From contig WIUZ02000006.1 in the NCBI GenBank assembly GCA_015956445.1, positions 1,550,001-1,614,000 of the forward strand: a DNA stretch of 64,000 nucleotides, written 5' to 3'. Source of the stretch: Thelephora terrestris. Its lineage: Eukaryota > Basidiomycota > Agaricomycetes > Thelephorales > Thelephoraceae. Below are positions 1 to 10,686 of this stretch, piece after piece (position 1 is the stretch's first letter; each line of letters starts with the position of its first letter). Under the pieces are notes generated by a model. It saw nothing but the letters and a program-made list of their open reading frames with translations, was not told the origin of the DNA and did not search any database. Position numbers and translations under genes: made by a program.

Positions 1-1238
1 ACACTGGTCCTGATGGCATTTATGCTTCCTGCCACAAGAAATTCATTGATCATCCTGACTCGCTTGCTCGTATTAACTTCAGTTCAGACTTCCTCGCCCA
101 AACCAATGTATGGCCTGTCGACCACTACGCCACTCGCTTCTATCGACCTTTGGACATTGACCAGGACCTCGCCATGACACTCTTTGGTGAAGTCTTGGAT
201 GAGTCCAATGGAACTGGCCTTGGTGTGAAAGGCGGCTCAAAGCGCACCAATGTAAGCCCTTCTTTTGATCTCAACTTTGCCTTGCTGATGTATTACGTAG
301 CCCAAGTTCATGGATCCCATCAAGATCAAAGACATCCTCACGCTAGGAGTCCCAACTGATGCAGACAAGCCGCTTGTTGACCTCTTCAATGACCAGATTG
401 TTACCCTTCGACAGGTTGTTGAAGAGCTCCCTGTATCCCCTGGTAGTGAGGCATGTAAAATTCCTTGCTCAGGGTTATATCCTCACTTACAACTTCACTT
501 AGGACTATAAGAAACGGGTGCAGTGGACCAAACACAGGATGGGCGCCATTGACCCTTCAATCATTTCTGTCAACTTGCCATACAAGTATATGGTATGTCA
601 CTCCGGAGTTATTTACTCTTGATCGACCTCACCTTTGCTTACAGCAACTGCCTAAGCCAGCTGCATCCGCAAAGTTGCAAAAGTGCATGTCGGACAAGGA
701 CATTGGTGACTCGAAGCCAGGTTTGTATTGAACTGTCTTCTGTGCACTTAGTTTGTAAGCTCATCCTTACACAGACCAGATTTTGTTGACATCCACCTAT
801 GAACCTGACAGGATGGGCGATTTTGACCAGAGTCTCAAACTCCAGGGTGCTCAATTGACCCAGCAGCCGATCTACGATCAAGACTCAGAGCTCGTTCCAC
901 CGTGTAAAGCTCCATTCGTGTTTAGGAAAGGCGCCTTGATCGCGGTCGAAGCTCAACTTTCGGTCTTTCATTTCGTCAACGATCCCAAAGACCCTAATCA
1001 TGTAGGTTCTTTTCTTTGTACCTCCTGCGCCCTCAGCTAAAATTTGTTCCAGCTCTTTCAACTTTTGGCCTCCAGGGTGAAGATATTGGCGCCATCTCCC
1101 TTGGCATATCAGGAGCTAAAACCCTTCCACCCCCTTCCTCAAAGGAAAGTCCTCCCATCCCGCAGCTCCATGTTTGACACAATGATGCTCAAAACCAGTG
1201 GAAAAGCCACAGGTTTGAACATGGACCTCAACACCTAA
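1..1238 (+). CDS. 3' end of a multi-exon protein of unknown function
   Basis: Six exons chain in one frame: 3-251, 301-432, 503-592, 645-720, 775-1001 and 1053-1238. All introns are GT-AG and about 50-70 bp, and the frame ends in TAA at 1236-1238. The visible part codes about 319 residues and begins outside the window. It reads as soluble and mixed alpha/beta, with no signal peptide or membrane segment. Short landmarks are VWPVDHYATRFYRPLDID near the visible start, KIKDILTLGVPTDADKP in exon 2 and AQLSVFHFVNDPKDPNH at the end of exon 5. I do not recognise the family. The consistent phases across five introns argue for a real host gene rather than a relic. The last exon is the least certain, because a second frame is also partly open there. 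Confidence 0.6.
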
Positions 1239-1763
1239 TCCTGGGCAACTCAAGAAAGCCAACATGGCACAATTTTGCTGCCTATCTTTCTTCGGTCAAG
1301 TTGTTGTACTGATATACAAGTGCCTTCTCCCTATGTGATTATTCCTGTAGCTACATCTATGTACTGGTCTTGTTGAATCATCAAACCTCAGTCACAAATT
1401 GCTCCTCGGTTCTGCCACCTGTTTGTATTATTTAGTGCAGTATCGTAAATAAATAAAATAAGAGGAGAACACGAACAAAGAAACCCAATTTGATCGACTG
1501 GCCGATCCAAATGGCCGCACTTGGGTGTGATGGTGTAATCACTTTTACGCCATCCATCAAAATCCCTGTCAGGCGTTCAAACTTTTCATGCAATGCTGCT
1601 TACTAAGGGTAGAGTCACCACGCCTCTTTGCTCGATGAGAATTGAGCATTTGATGGGTTGCCACAAAAAATTTGCCTGCATCTTTGTAAGGTCATTTATA
1701 AACTAGAATCACTCGTAGCTATGTCAATGTGTTGGTATCAATATCTTATTTTGAATCACTATT
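1239..1763. other. AT-rich intergenic stretch, nothing recognised
   Basis: It follows the stop of the first gene and includes a run resembling a polyadenylation region (aataaataaaataag near 1448). I see no gene, RNA or repeat unit in it. Confidence 0.5.
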
Positions 1764-2490
1764 CTACCGTCCTGGGTGTTGCCGCTTGCCGGCCCTAGTC
1801 CTTGTTTCCTTTCCTACTGCATTGCAGAGTTGTTCAAAAGATATCCTCCGCATCTGGTTTGCACGGTGGTCTTCCAGCCAACATTGTTCAAACACCCTCC
1901 CCAGATTTTTGGCGGATCTGAGGTGTGCTGCCTCCTCCGGTTTCTCCAGTCCAGTTCCCTCAATGTTTAGCCACATTGACATCAATGTTAACATCCAGCC
2001 GGAGCTTGGCTGGACTGGTGCGGGGCTCACATAAGGCCCTTGGCCGTTCAAATAACTGTAACAAAAATTCACATACCTCATGGGAAACCATCTCAAAGGG
2101 GTAGAAATTGACTGTCTTGTCAGCCCAGATGCATGAAATGTGTTTTATCCCTGGTAAAAATTTCAACCTGTGTTCGTAGGTAATGGTATCTATTGATCTC
2201 CATCATTGGAAGAATTTTTTCCAACAGTATATTAGACCTGGACTCAACATCACACATGTTTTGGGCCCATGGCCACAGCAGAAGGTCTGTCAGTGTTCAG
2301 AACTAATAGGTGTGATTCACTGGCATGAATGAGCAGAACCATCCCTTGTGATATACATCTAAATTTGGGTACAGCAAAATAGAGTAACTTGTCTACTACT
2401 AAGTACACACAAGCTGAGTACTAGCCACAAAGAAATACATCAATGCCACAAAACACCTGAACGGGGTGAAACATCATGGAGAAATGGAAG
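1764..2490 (-). pseudogene. Decayed copy of the small secreted-like protein gene (block copy 1)
   Basis: Read on the minus strand, this matches the gene at 23046-23336 in pieces. The leader survives in shifted frames (MFHPVQ near 2475). DTITYEH near 2180 matches DTVTYER of the better copy. FEQLCNAVGKE near 1820 matches FERLCDAVGNE. Roughly 190 extra bases lie between the leader and the second piece, and the reading frame is not continuous. It sits just downstream of NLR copy 1, in the same order and orientation as in block copy 2. The region is CpG-poor, in line with the neighbouring decayed NLR. Confidence 0.45.
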
Positions 2491-2532
2491 CAGATGCATG
2501 TAGTGGGGGAAGAGAAACCTCTGCACACTGGA

Positions 2533-5500
2533 TCACTTTAAAAACTGCAGGATGACAGCCTCTGAAAGCTCTCGCTGTGTCAATCCAAGAAACTGACCAC
2601 TCCATACCCTGTCGCTATGAGATGCCCTCCAACAATGTGGTAACCATACAAGTCGCTTCTTGGTGGGGCTCAATACCCATCCATCTTGTGTGACTTCATA
2701 ACCACACTGCGAATTCCAAGGGCGTGGCTGCTGTATGCCCATATCCTCACTTAGGGGCTTTAACTTGGTGGTGCCGGACTCATGGTCCTCAATGACCCCC
2801 CATCCCATAACAGGGTACTCATCATATTTTTTCCAGCACCAGACCTCGTTTTCACCCAGGTTGACACACGGTTGCCTCAAATCAAATCCTATTTTGACAT
2901 CTGCAACCCGCCTCCCAGTCAAAATATCATTGATTTGTAGATAACAAATATCCACTGAATCAAGATCAATGACCACAGCAATGCGGCTGAGATCAGGGGA
3001 TATTGATGTCACCAATTCATATAAGGGGGGACGTGGATCTGGGAGATCGAGTGTTGTAGTATGAGTGCTGTCATTTATGCTCGCCCGGGCACCAATGCAG
3101 TTACCTGCTGGTAAATTCCAAATGATAACCCTCCCCTCATCGGCGACAGCAACAGCACTGCTGGTCACCCTCAGCTGCTGAATCTTCACACTTGTATCAA
3201 TAGTCAAACACAGGTCACCAGACTGGAGGTCACGAATTGTGACCATGGTTCCTGATTCTTGTGCAGATGCTAATAATACATTGTTGGGGGAAAATGCCAG
3301 AATGAAGTCATGATCATGTTCGTTCACTGGAACAGTGGGGAGGGTGAGATATTGATCTGTGGTGTGCCATACATGAATTCTTTCATAGCCAGTAGCAAGG
3401 ATTGATTCTCCGTTTGGGGAGAAAATGGGTTCCACTTGCGCAGAGGGGAGTCTGAGCCTTTGATGAAGAACATAGGTTGTTATGGACCTCTTCCAAACAC
3501 AAACTTCTAGATCAGAGACGGATGAAAAGAAGCGACCATCAGAGGAGAACGACATCATGAAAACCGGGTAGGTTGGAATGAGGCTGTGTTCCAGAAGGAA
3601 CCGGTGACCCGCTGTCTATTCGCGCGACCTTCAAATCTAGTGCTAGTCCCCAGTCCCTACCTCCCTACCCCGCTAGCTACTGACTATACGAGCCAACGAC
3701 CCCTCGATCGGTCACGGGAGGGTCACGCCCACTTGACGTCCTGATCATCGAGCCGTTCCCGCGATCCCTTCGACACGCGTCATCGCACGCTGTTTCTGCC
3801 TCCGTGGCCGTCCTCCCCAAACGGCACGTGATGTTGTGATCGGCCAATGTCTCCCGATCCCTTATCTCGTCGAGATGACGTGTCCCCTCCCTCGGTCCGG
3901 TTCCCTTCAGTCTAGACACGTGTCGACTCGTTCCCTCTTGCTCGCCAATCATCTTCGACTGCTCCCGCTCTCCCGCCCGGTTACGATCTTTTGATCTCGA
4001 ACCCGTAGACTTCCCCTTTTGGTCCTGTTTCTCACAATCGCTCCATCCTCTCGGTAAGACCTGTCCCAGCCTCGTTCCGGCCTCCCGATGAACCGTTCGT
4101 CTCCCTACCCTGCGTCGGACTCTAGTTTATCCCCTTCTATCTACCTGTTCTTATTCTCCCACCGTTTCTCCATTTGTTCGCTACTTTTCCCATCTCTTTC
4201 GCGTAGATCGCACTGTCTTTACCTATAAATACCCTGTACTAGCTAGTTGAACAAACAAGAAACCCCCGGGCCTCTTCACACCTATTCTCCCTTCTGCCTG
4301 AACGACCTGATCATCGAAAACCTCCAGCTCCTCGCTCTGACATCGAGTCCACTAGCCTCATAGTTCCAATAGCCCCCTAGCCTACTAGCCCATCGTCCAC
4401 TAGCCCCCTAGCCCATCGTCATCGTCTAGCAGGAGTTTGCTAGTACGGAGTTTTCCCTTCTCATCCCGACAATGTCGCGACCTACCGTGGTTCCCTCTCC
4501 TCTGTCTAGCTTCTCTCCCCTTCCCGACCTCTGCACAACCGGCGACCCCTCACCCTGCTTCTGCTATTCTGGTCGTGTCCCGACTCCACCCGGATAGCAG
4601 CAGTTCACCGGGAGTCTAGAACATCCCAGACTGAAAGTGTATCTTCAACAGCAATGGCAAGTTTGGAGTGAGCAGGAAGGAACTGAAACGTACTCTGCTC
4701 TGTGACAGGGATCTTGTCTGGCAGAGCAAAGGATTCAGTTATTGCTGGTGTGTGTACCGAGGTAAATTCAGCTTCCCATATGTCAATGGACCCTGGTTTT
4801 ACAGTGGCAAAACGAAGATGTTCGCCATGAGTCCAGATTGGGGGTATAATGTGTCCTTCTGGAGCATAATAAGGGCATGTATGGGTCTGAGAGACAAGGT
4901 TGTAGGTGGCGATGGAAATTAGGCTGGGGTTGAGTTGTGAGCTACCTGAAACTGCAAGTATCTTTCCATCCACAGAACATGCAGATGAGAAGAAGTACCC
5001 AAAGTTCACATCAGAAGAGGAGACAGTACCAACTGGACCACCTGTCTGAATGTCCCAGCTAATGAGCCCATTGTAGGAACATTGGGTTAAAGTGTGACCG
5101 TCTGGGGAGAAACTAAGCTTGGATAGACCACAACCATGAGGGAACCCAAAGGTGTTACGTCGCTCAAGAGTTGCCGCATCAAGAATTTCTATTGCACAGT
5201 TTTTGGCGACAGTGATGAACCTGTTGCAAGGTGACCACACCACTGACTCATAAAATTCATCAATATGCATGGTTGCAGGAATTGGGTCCCATGAATTTGG
5301 TAACCCCTGCACAACCCTTGTCGAGGGACAGGCATGTTGGTTGTACAGCTCACGTACAATTGATGTTTGGGGGGATAGGGGGAGTGCTGAGATATAGATG
5401 TGTGGTGCTGATGTGCTGATGACGCCAAAGAACATGAGTATGAGGTGGAGATAATCTCTGGCAAGGTTTAGAGTTCGTGGCACCTGGATCCAGCCTGATC

Positions 5501-7390
5501 AGCTTTTGGGGAACAACAAACAATGAGATACAACATACATCTGACCACTTTTCTGTCCTTTTCATTGCATCAACTGCTTCACTTGTGGCACCAAGGACGC
5601 TGAGTACTTCCAGCCAACACAGAAACTTTTCCTCCAGAAATTTGGTCAAGACAGGTGTGATTTTGAGTTTCTGGGCCAGTCTCATGTCTTTGAGGTGCTT
5701 GTGCCATGATCTACAGGCGTATTCCAATGCTTTGTCAATGTGTTTTTCTGCTGTCTGCTTCAGGTCCTTGACCTCTGTGTTGATGACCCCATCCGGAAGC
5801 TTGCACAGGTTCTGCTCCAGCTTTTTGTTCATCAGCTCAAGACAGCTGATCAGGAGTGCCGTGTGTTGATCATCAGGAGGTTGGAGGCAAAACCTCAGAT
5901 CCGCACACCGGGTTGGATCAATGATGTAGTCAGGAAAGGACTTGTGGAAGGGTTGAACAGGATGGTCAACATTCTCCTGGAGGATGAGGAGCGAGTGCAT
6001 CGATGACAGGAGGGTTGATATGTATGTGATATCAAAGCCTAGGATTGCAGCGATGGTGGATGGAGAAAGAGGATTCGCGACAAGTATCACAGCACCAAGA
6101 ACCAACCGGACCTTGGGATCGTTCTCTGGGTCGTCGTCACCAAAAGCCTCGCGGAGAATTGTAGTGTAGAGTGAGTCAAGCGTAGCGCCCGCTCCAAGTT
6201 TAGTCTTCCCCTCGGACCTGCTCTCCTGTGACCGTATGAGCCTGTCCACTTGTTCCCTGGGGCTCATGTTCTTGAGGCCAATGAACCTAACTGTGGCCAT
6301 CGCATAGATGAACAGCCCTGCGGCGCGTGTACACAGCAGGTCCAGCTGTTCTTCAGTCGGCCAGTTGTCCAATCCGTATCGATGGCTCTTGATCTCTGCG
6401 CATTTGTGTTTATAGAACAGCCGTATGTCATTATTGACTCGATCCGGCTTGACATCGTGAAGGACAAACACGTCCGTGACCTTGGCCAACAGCGGGAGAC
6501 GGAACCCGTTTCAAATTCGTGGCTCTGGGCGACCGGTGACAAAGAACTTGACTCTCGGGATCTGATCCACAAATTGGCCAAGGACAGAAAGGATTGCAGA
6601 AGCGGGTTCGTCATCTTTGCATTCGTCCAACGCGTCGATCACAATCACGGTTGAGATCGCGGATTCTACGAGGGGCTGGACAATCAGCTTGTCCATCTGG
6701 CCGTACAAAGACTCGTGGGCGACCTCTGGATCCGACCGTACCAGCGTGACGAAGATCGACCGGAATTTGGTATATGTCCGCGCAAGTTGGACAGCCAGGG
6801 TGGGGAAGATGAAACGGAGGTCGCTCCGGTCTTCAAAATCTCTGGAGCAGAAGAAGGAGGCACCGAGTCGTCCCTCTGCGAAAGACCTCTCCGCAATTGT
6901 TTGAGCAATGGTGCTCTTCCCCGTTCCAGCGAGACCGTTCAGCCAGTAAACAGGGGCTTTGTAAAAGTCGCATGCCCAGAGCTCGATCTCGTCCAGGACG
7001 GTACCGCGGGTCCCCTTGAGACATCGGTTGCGGTTGCCATGGCGGTACTCTGCCTCTCTAGCGCAACGAAAATCGTTGAGGGTAGCCGCTTCGGCTGCAG
7101 AAGGAAGCGCGTCAGGAATCCGTCACTGAGATGAGGGAGCGAAAGGTTTTCTGACCCGAGTCCTGCAGAGAAAGTTATTTCTTTGGCTCAGGCGAAATTG
7201 GCAAGACCCACCATCGATTTAAACCCTTGGTAGACGATCCCGTTTTGTCGTGCCATCTGTTCTCCTTGTCAATATCTAAAAGAACTCCCCGCCGTGAACA
7301 AACCTGATAAGGGAAAATTGCATCTTGTAGATCTTCAAGAAGCTTGAACACATCTTCATCGCCTTGGAAATTATCGTTGAGTCTCTGCAA
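2533..7390 (-). pseudogene. NACHT-WD40 NLR pseudogene, copy 1: NACHT and WD40 portion
   Basis: This is a paralogue of the NLR at 23381-28200. The NACHT exon opens at about 7094. It has a P-loop GLAGTGKST (about 6940-6915), a Walker B-like VIVIDALDEC (about 6640) and then GRPEPRI, immediately followed by an in-frame TGA at 6511-6513. Copy 2 has CGA at that codon, so a single C-to-T change at a CpG explains the stop. The frame stays open after it. The WD40 portion (5483-4608 and 3604-2533) contains repeats such as LSFSPDGHTLTQ and is cut by a solo LTR. Upstream of 7390 the gene is split by a 10.55-kb DNA transposon, and its 5' exons resume at 17941. An intact protein cannot be made. The 3' part is CpG-poor: many CG dinucleotides of copy 2 are CA or TG here. 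Confidence 0.9.
3605..4607. mobile_element. Solo LTR of an LTR retrotransposon inserted in NLR copy 1
   Basis: This segment of about 1.0 kb is absent from the paralogous NLR at 23-28 kb. It starts TGACCC and ends GTTCA. The target duplication is CCGG (ACCGG if the ambiguous A is counted), at 3601-3604 and 4608-4611. It contains a TATA-like motif (cctataaata, near 4221) and C/T-rich, cccga-rich sequence similar in style to the LTR at 61 kb. No internal coding region remains, so it is a fossil left by LTR recombination. It is probably Ty3/Gypsy-type judging by its style and size, but that is inference. It inserted after the block duplication. Confidence 0.85.
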
Positions 7391-7402
7391 CATCAGCAAA
7401 CT
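7391..7402. repeat. Left terminal inverted repeat of the Plavaka-type element
   Basis: CATCAGCAAACT is the exact reverse complement of 17929-17940. Similarity continues loosely inward (both sides show CCGGA within about 30 bases). Confidence 0.85.
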
Positions 7403-7520
7403 AGGCCGGAACAGATATGGACAGGTATGGCAACGGATGGCCATATATGTGACCATCCGTCCTTCCGAGATCGGTCAGGTCATAGCTGGCCAGAAGGGGG
7501 CAGACGCGCGAATTCCGAGT

Positions 7521-7584
7521 GAGATCTGCCCCTTTCTATCCGGGCAGATCTCGAGCACATGCAACGCCATCAGGGCAGATCTCG
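7521..7584. repeat. Subterminal repeat cluster (GGGCAGATCTCG type)
   Basis: GGGCAGATCTCG occurs at 7542-7553 and 7573-7584, and an inverted version (GAGATCTGCCC) at 7521-7531. Related CCAGAT/ATCTGG words recur at the right end (about 17880-17925). Such subterminal repeats are typical transposase-binding arrays in CACTA-related elements; the binding role here is inferred. Confidence 0.6.
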
Positions 7585-8070
7585 TCTGCCACCGGTGAGG
7601 ATAATTTTCCAAATATTCTATATTCCCAATAGGTTTTCGTTGTTTAAACCAATTTAATAATTAATAATCCCTTAATTGAACCAATATATAATCCTTATTT
7701 GCGGTCCGAACGATTATTTGAAATGTCATTTATTTTTTGTCGGTCGGGGAAAAATAATACAAAATACGTGCGATAGAAGCTACGCGAGAAGAGTCGTATC
7801 AAACGTAACAAATGGCAGCAAAAACTGAGAGAGAGTGAAGGGAGCAAGAAGGGCAAGAAGTGGGGAGTGGCAATGCGATGGAGGAAGGAAAATGGGGTTC
7901 AGGCAGAAAGGGGGGAGAGAGCGGGGAGATCATCGTTTAATGGGGTCGACGTTGGAGAAGACTGGAGCTGCGGAGTAGCCTATGATGATAGATTAGCGGT
8001 GTCGTGACATGGGGGCGAAAGAGCCAAGCGCACCGACAAACTTTTCGGGCTCGAGCTAGGATTGGCCTGA
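7585..8070. other. Non-coding left interior of the Plavaka-type element
   Basis: AT-rich from about 7600 to 7760, then purine-rich (gagaga and gggag runs, about 7820-7930). I see no coding potential. Confidence 0.5.
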
Positions 8071-9436
8071 CACTGGGGGCAGGGGTTGGTTTACTGAGTC
8101 AGTAAACTGTGAGTAAATTACAAGTAAATGGAAAAAGAACCTAGCGAAATACTTGCCTGGCAAGCACAAAGCAAATTCACAATTTACTGAGCCAATTTAC
8201 CTGCAATTTACTGGGTTCAGTATGCGCTCAGTATGTTTACAGTTTACTGGGTCATGTGACTACAGTTTCCCCATTAGGTAAACCTCGGAAAAATTCACAA
8301 TTTACTAAATAAATTTACCTGCAATTTACTGAGCCACTTGCCCAATCAGTATGTTTTTAATTTGCTGAGTGGTTTGATTGCGGTTTACTGGACTCAGTAA
8401 ACTGGAAAAAAACCAATCTGGTTTACTGACGACGTCCCTGATTGGTCAATTCTAAAAATAACCGAAAATTTACCTGGACGTGTCATTGTCAGTAAACTGC
8501 AAGTTTTCTTTCAGTAAATTGAAAATACACGTCAGGTAAACTGGGAAAACATGTAACAATTTGATCGTGGTTTACTGGACTCAGTAAATCAGAAAAAAAC
8601 CTGACCGGTTTACTGACGATGTACCTGATTGGCTAATTTGAAAAAAACTCGAAAATTTACCAGGACGTGACTTTATCAGTAAACTGCAAGTTTTCTTTCA
8701 GTAAATCGCAAGTACACGTAAAGTAAACCAGAAAACACGTGAAAACTGTAAGTAAATCCAAAGTTTACGTGTTTTCTGGTTTACTTTACGTGTACTTGCG
8801 ATTTACTGAAAGAAAACTTGCAGTTTACTGATAAAGTCACGTCCTGGTAAATTTTCGAGTTTTTTTCAAATTAGCCAATCAGGTACATCGTCAGTAAACT
8901 GGTCAGGTTTTTTTCTGATTTACTGAGTCCAGTAAACCACGATCAAATTGTTACATGTTTTCCCAGTTTACCTGACGTGTATTTTCAATTTACTGAAAGA
9001 AAACTTGCAGTTTACTGACAATGACACGTCCAGGTAAATTTTCAGTTATTTTTAGAATTGACCAATCAGGGACGTCGTCAGTAAACCAGATTGGTTTTTT
9101 TCCAGTTTACTGAGTCCAGTAAACCGTGATCAAACCACTCAGCAAATTAAAAACATACTGATTGGGCAAGTGGCTCAGTAAATTGCAGGTAAATTTATTC
9201 AGTAAATTGTGAATTTTTCCGAGGTTTACCTAATGGGGAAACTGTGGTCACATGACCCAGTAAACTGTAAACATACTGAGCGCATACTGAACCCAGTAAA
9301 TTGCAGGTAAATTGGCTCAGTAAATTGTGAATTTGCTTTGTGCTTGCCAGGCAAGTATTTCGCTAGGTTCTTTTTCCATTTACTTGTAATTTACTCACAG
9401 TTTACTGACTCAGTAAACCAACCTCTGCCCCCAGTG
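8071..9436. mobile_element. 1366-bp palindromic non-autonomous CACTA-type element, copy A
   Basis: It begins CACTGGGGGC and ends with the inverse, with TGA on both sides (8068-8070 and 9437-9439). CACTG ends plus a 3-bp duplication are the mark of the CACTA superfamily. The whole element is one inverted repeat: two arms of about 675 bp meet around 8750, leaving a loop of about a dozen bases. The arms differ at only a handful of positions. The words CAGTAAA and TTTACTG recur throughout. There is no open frame of note. It lies in the left interior of the Plavaka-type element. A second copy of the same length is at 62592-63957. Confidence 0.92.
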
Positions 9437-9950
9437 TGAGTGACCTCGAACCGATTGTGGGCCCGGTGCTGTCCTTTGATCGCTTGATGAGCCCGCCTAG
9501 AAGACAGCTGTCAACGAACATGGGCGCTATGGGAGGAAGGGATCATTAGCCACTAGAATTTGATGGAGGAACGATGTGGGGACGTACACAATAGATCTTG
9601 ACCTGGAGGCAACGGACTCGCCGGGGTTCGTTGAGCTGTCGAATAGTCGGATAAGTAAGTGTCACAGCAAAGATTCGAATGTAGGTGCCGTACATTATCG
9701 TGAGGTCAGAGAAGGATATGTAGTATCTTTCAAAGAGAGGCATTGTGGAGTGGAGGGAATCGGATGGGGATGTTGTCGAAAGCAGGCACGAAGTTGGGGC
9801 TCGAAAATATAGGAGTCCATGCAGGAGCGACGTCATCGTTTCTCACGGATATAGAACCGCCTGGACGCCGGCTGTCAGATCCATCGCCCTAAATTTTATG
9901 CTTGTTATTATCTCTTTGAGCCGCCCCCATTTCTATCTAGGAGTTAATTC
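9437..9950. other. Interior spacer of the Plavaka-type element
   Basis: It lies between the palindrome and the small minus-strand gene. Short overlapping frames exist on both strands but none shows a recognisable protein. I see nothing else in it. Confidence 0.45.
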
Positions 9951-10334
9951 TCACTTTTCGAGCACACTTGGCCGCGTTTGCCATTCTGTTGACACGTCTG
10001 TACATATATTTACAATAACTACATTTCCGAGAAGTTTTTGACACCCTACTGAAAGATACTGAGCACCGTCGGGCGTGTGGAAAGGCAAAAAGAAGCATAC
10101 CGATCTCCAATGTTGATCCTGCTGATACATTCTCGTAACCATCCGGTTCAACGTTCGGTACATGACTTGATGGAGTTCTTCATCGGTTAGATTTTCGAAC
10201 CCGGTTTGTTCCTCTCGAATTTGGGACCTCCGCATTGCCATCTCGCGGAATATCAAGACGGCGATGTCCCGGAGGTCTTCCGGGAGGATGGGAGCAGTAA
10301 CGCGTTTCTCGAAGTCACTTCGTGAGAAAGGCAT
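9951..10334 (-). CDS. Small protein gene within the Plavaka-type element (127 aa or spliced variant)
   Basis: It starts with ATG at 10334 and reads MPFSRSDFEKRVTAPIL, then a charged, helix-prone stretch (REMAMRRSQIREEQ, DEELHQVMYRTLNRM). The frame is open to TGA at 9951. A plausible GT-AG intron follows QDQHWRS (about 10100-10059), which would shorten it. No family is recognised. It is on the same strand as the DUF6698 gene, about 350 bp downstream of it, and could be an accessory of the element. It is the least secure of the element's genes because the ORF is short and its 3' half looks unlike protein. Confidence 0.4.
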   Translation of the reverse strand: MPFSRSDFEKRVTAPILPEDLRDIAVLIFREMAMRRSQIREEQTGFENLTDEELHQVMYRTLNRMVTRMYQQDQHWRSVCFFLPFHTPDGAQYLSVGCQKLLGNVVIVNICTDVSTEWQTRPSVLEK

Positions 10335-10686
10335 GTTTTCAGTGGTCGCGTTGAAGTCGCGTGTAGGTTTTGGTTGCGGTGAAGATATTGAGGGATCCCC
10401 TTAGATCAGGAAAACTTATGACCAGTACCCGAGTCTCCACTCGTGATCTAGGCAGAGGGGTGTTGATATATTATTATATTATTGCCAGCCCATCGGGAAC
10501 CCCGTTTCAAGTGTTTCCATTTTGGGTGACTTCCCGCTTTGATGGGGCCTATGCCAAACACAAACAAATAACTTCGCTCCTGAGGCCTGAGGCCCAAAAT
10601 TCAATTCCGGATTTCCGTTCGATGTTAGTGGTACATGAAGTCAACATGAAGTAAAAAATAAGCTTGAGGAGAAGAACGAAAAGCTG
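10335..10686. other. Spacer between the two minus-strand element genes
   Basis: Includes an AT-only run (atattattatattatt near 10465). No gene seen. Confidence 0.4.

Noticed and set aside
3677-3952. Arg-rich 91-residue frame within the NLR pseudogene
   Set aside because: It lies wholly inside the solo LTR and reads as low-complexity LTR sequence.
8071-9436. Regular short repeats suggesting a CRISPR-like or satellite array
   Set aside because: Spacing is irregular, the words sit on both strands, and the whole is explained as one inverted repeat with CACTG ends and a target duplication.
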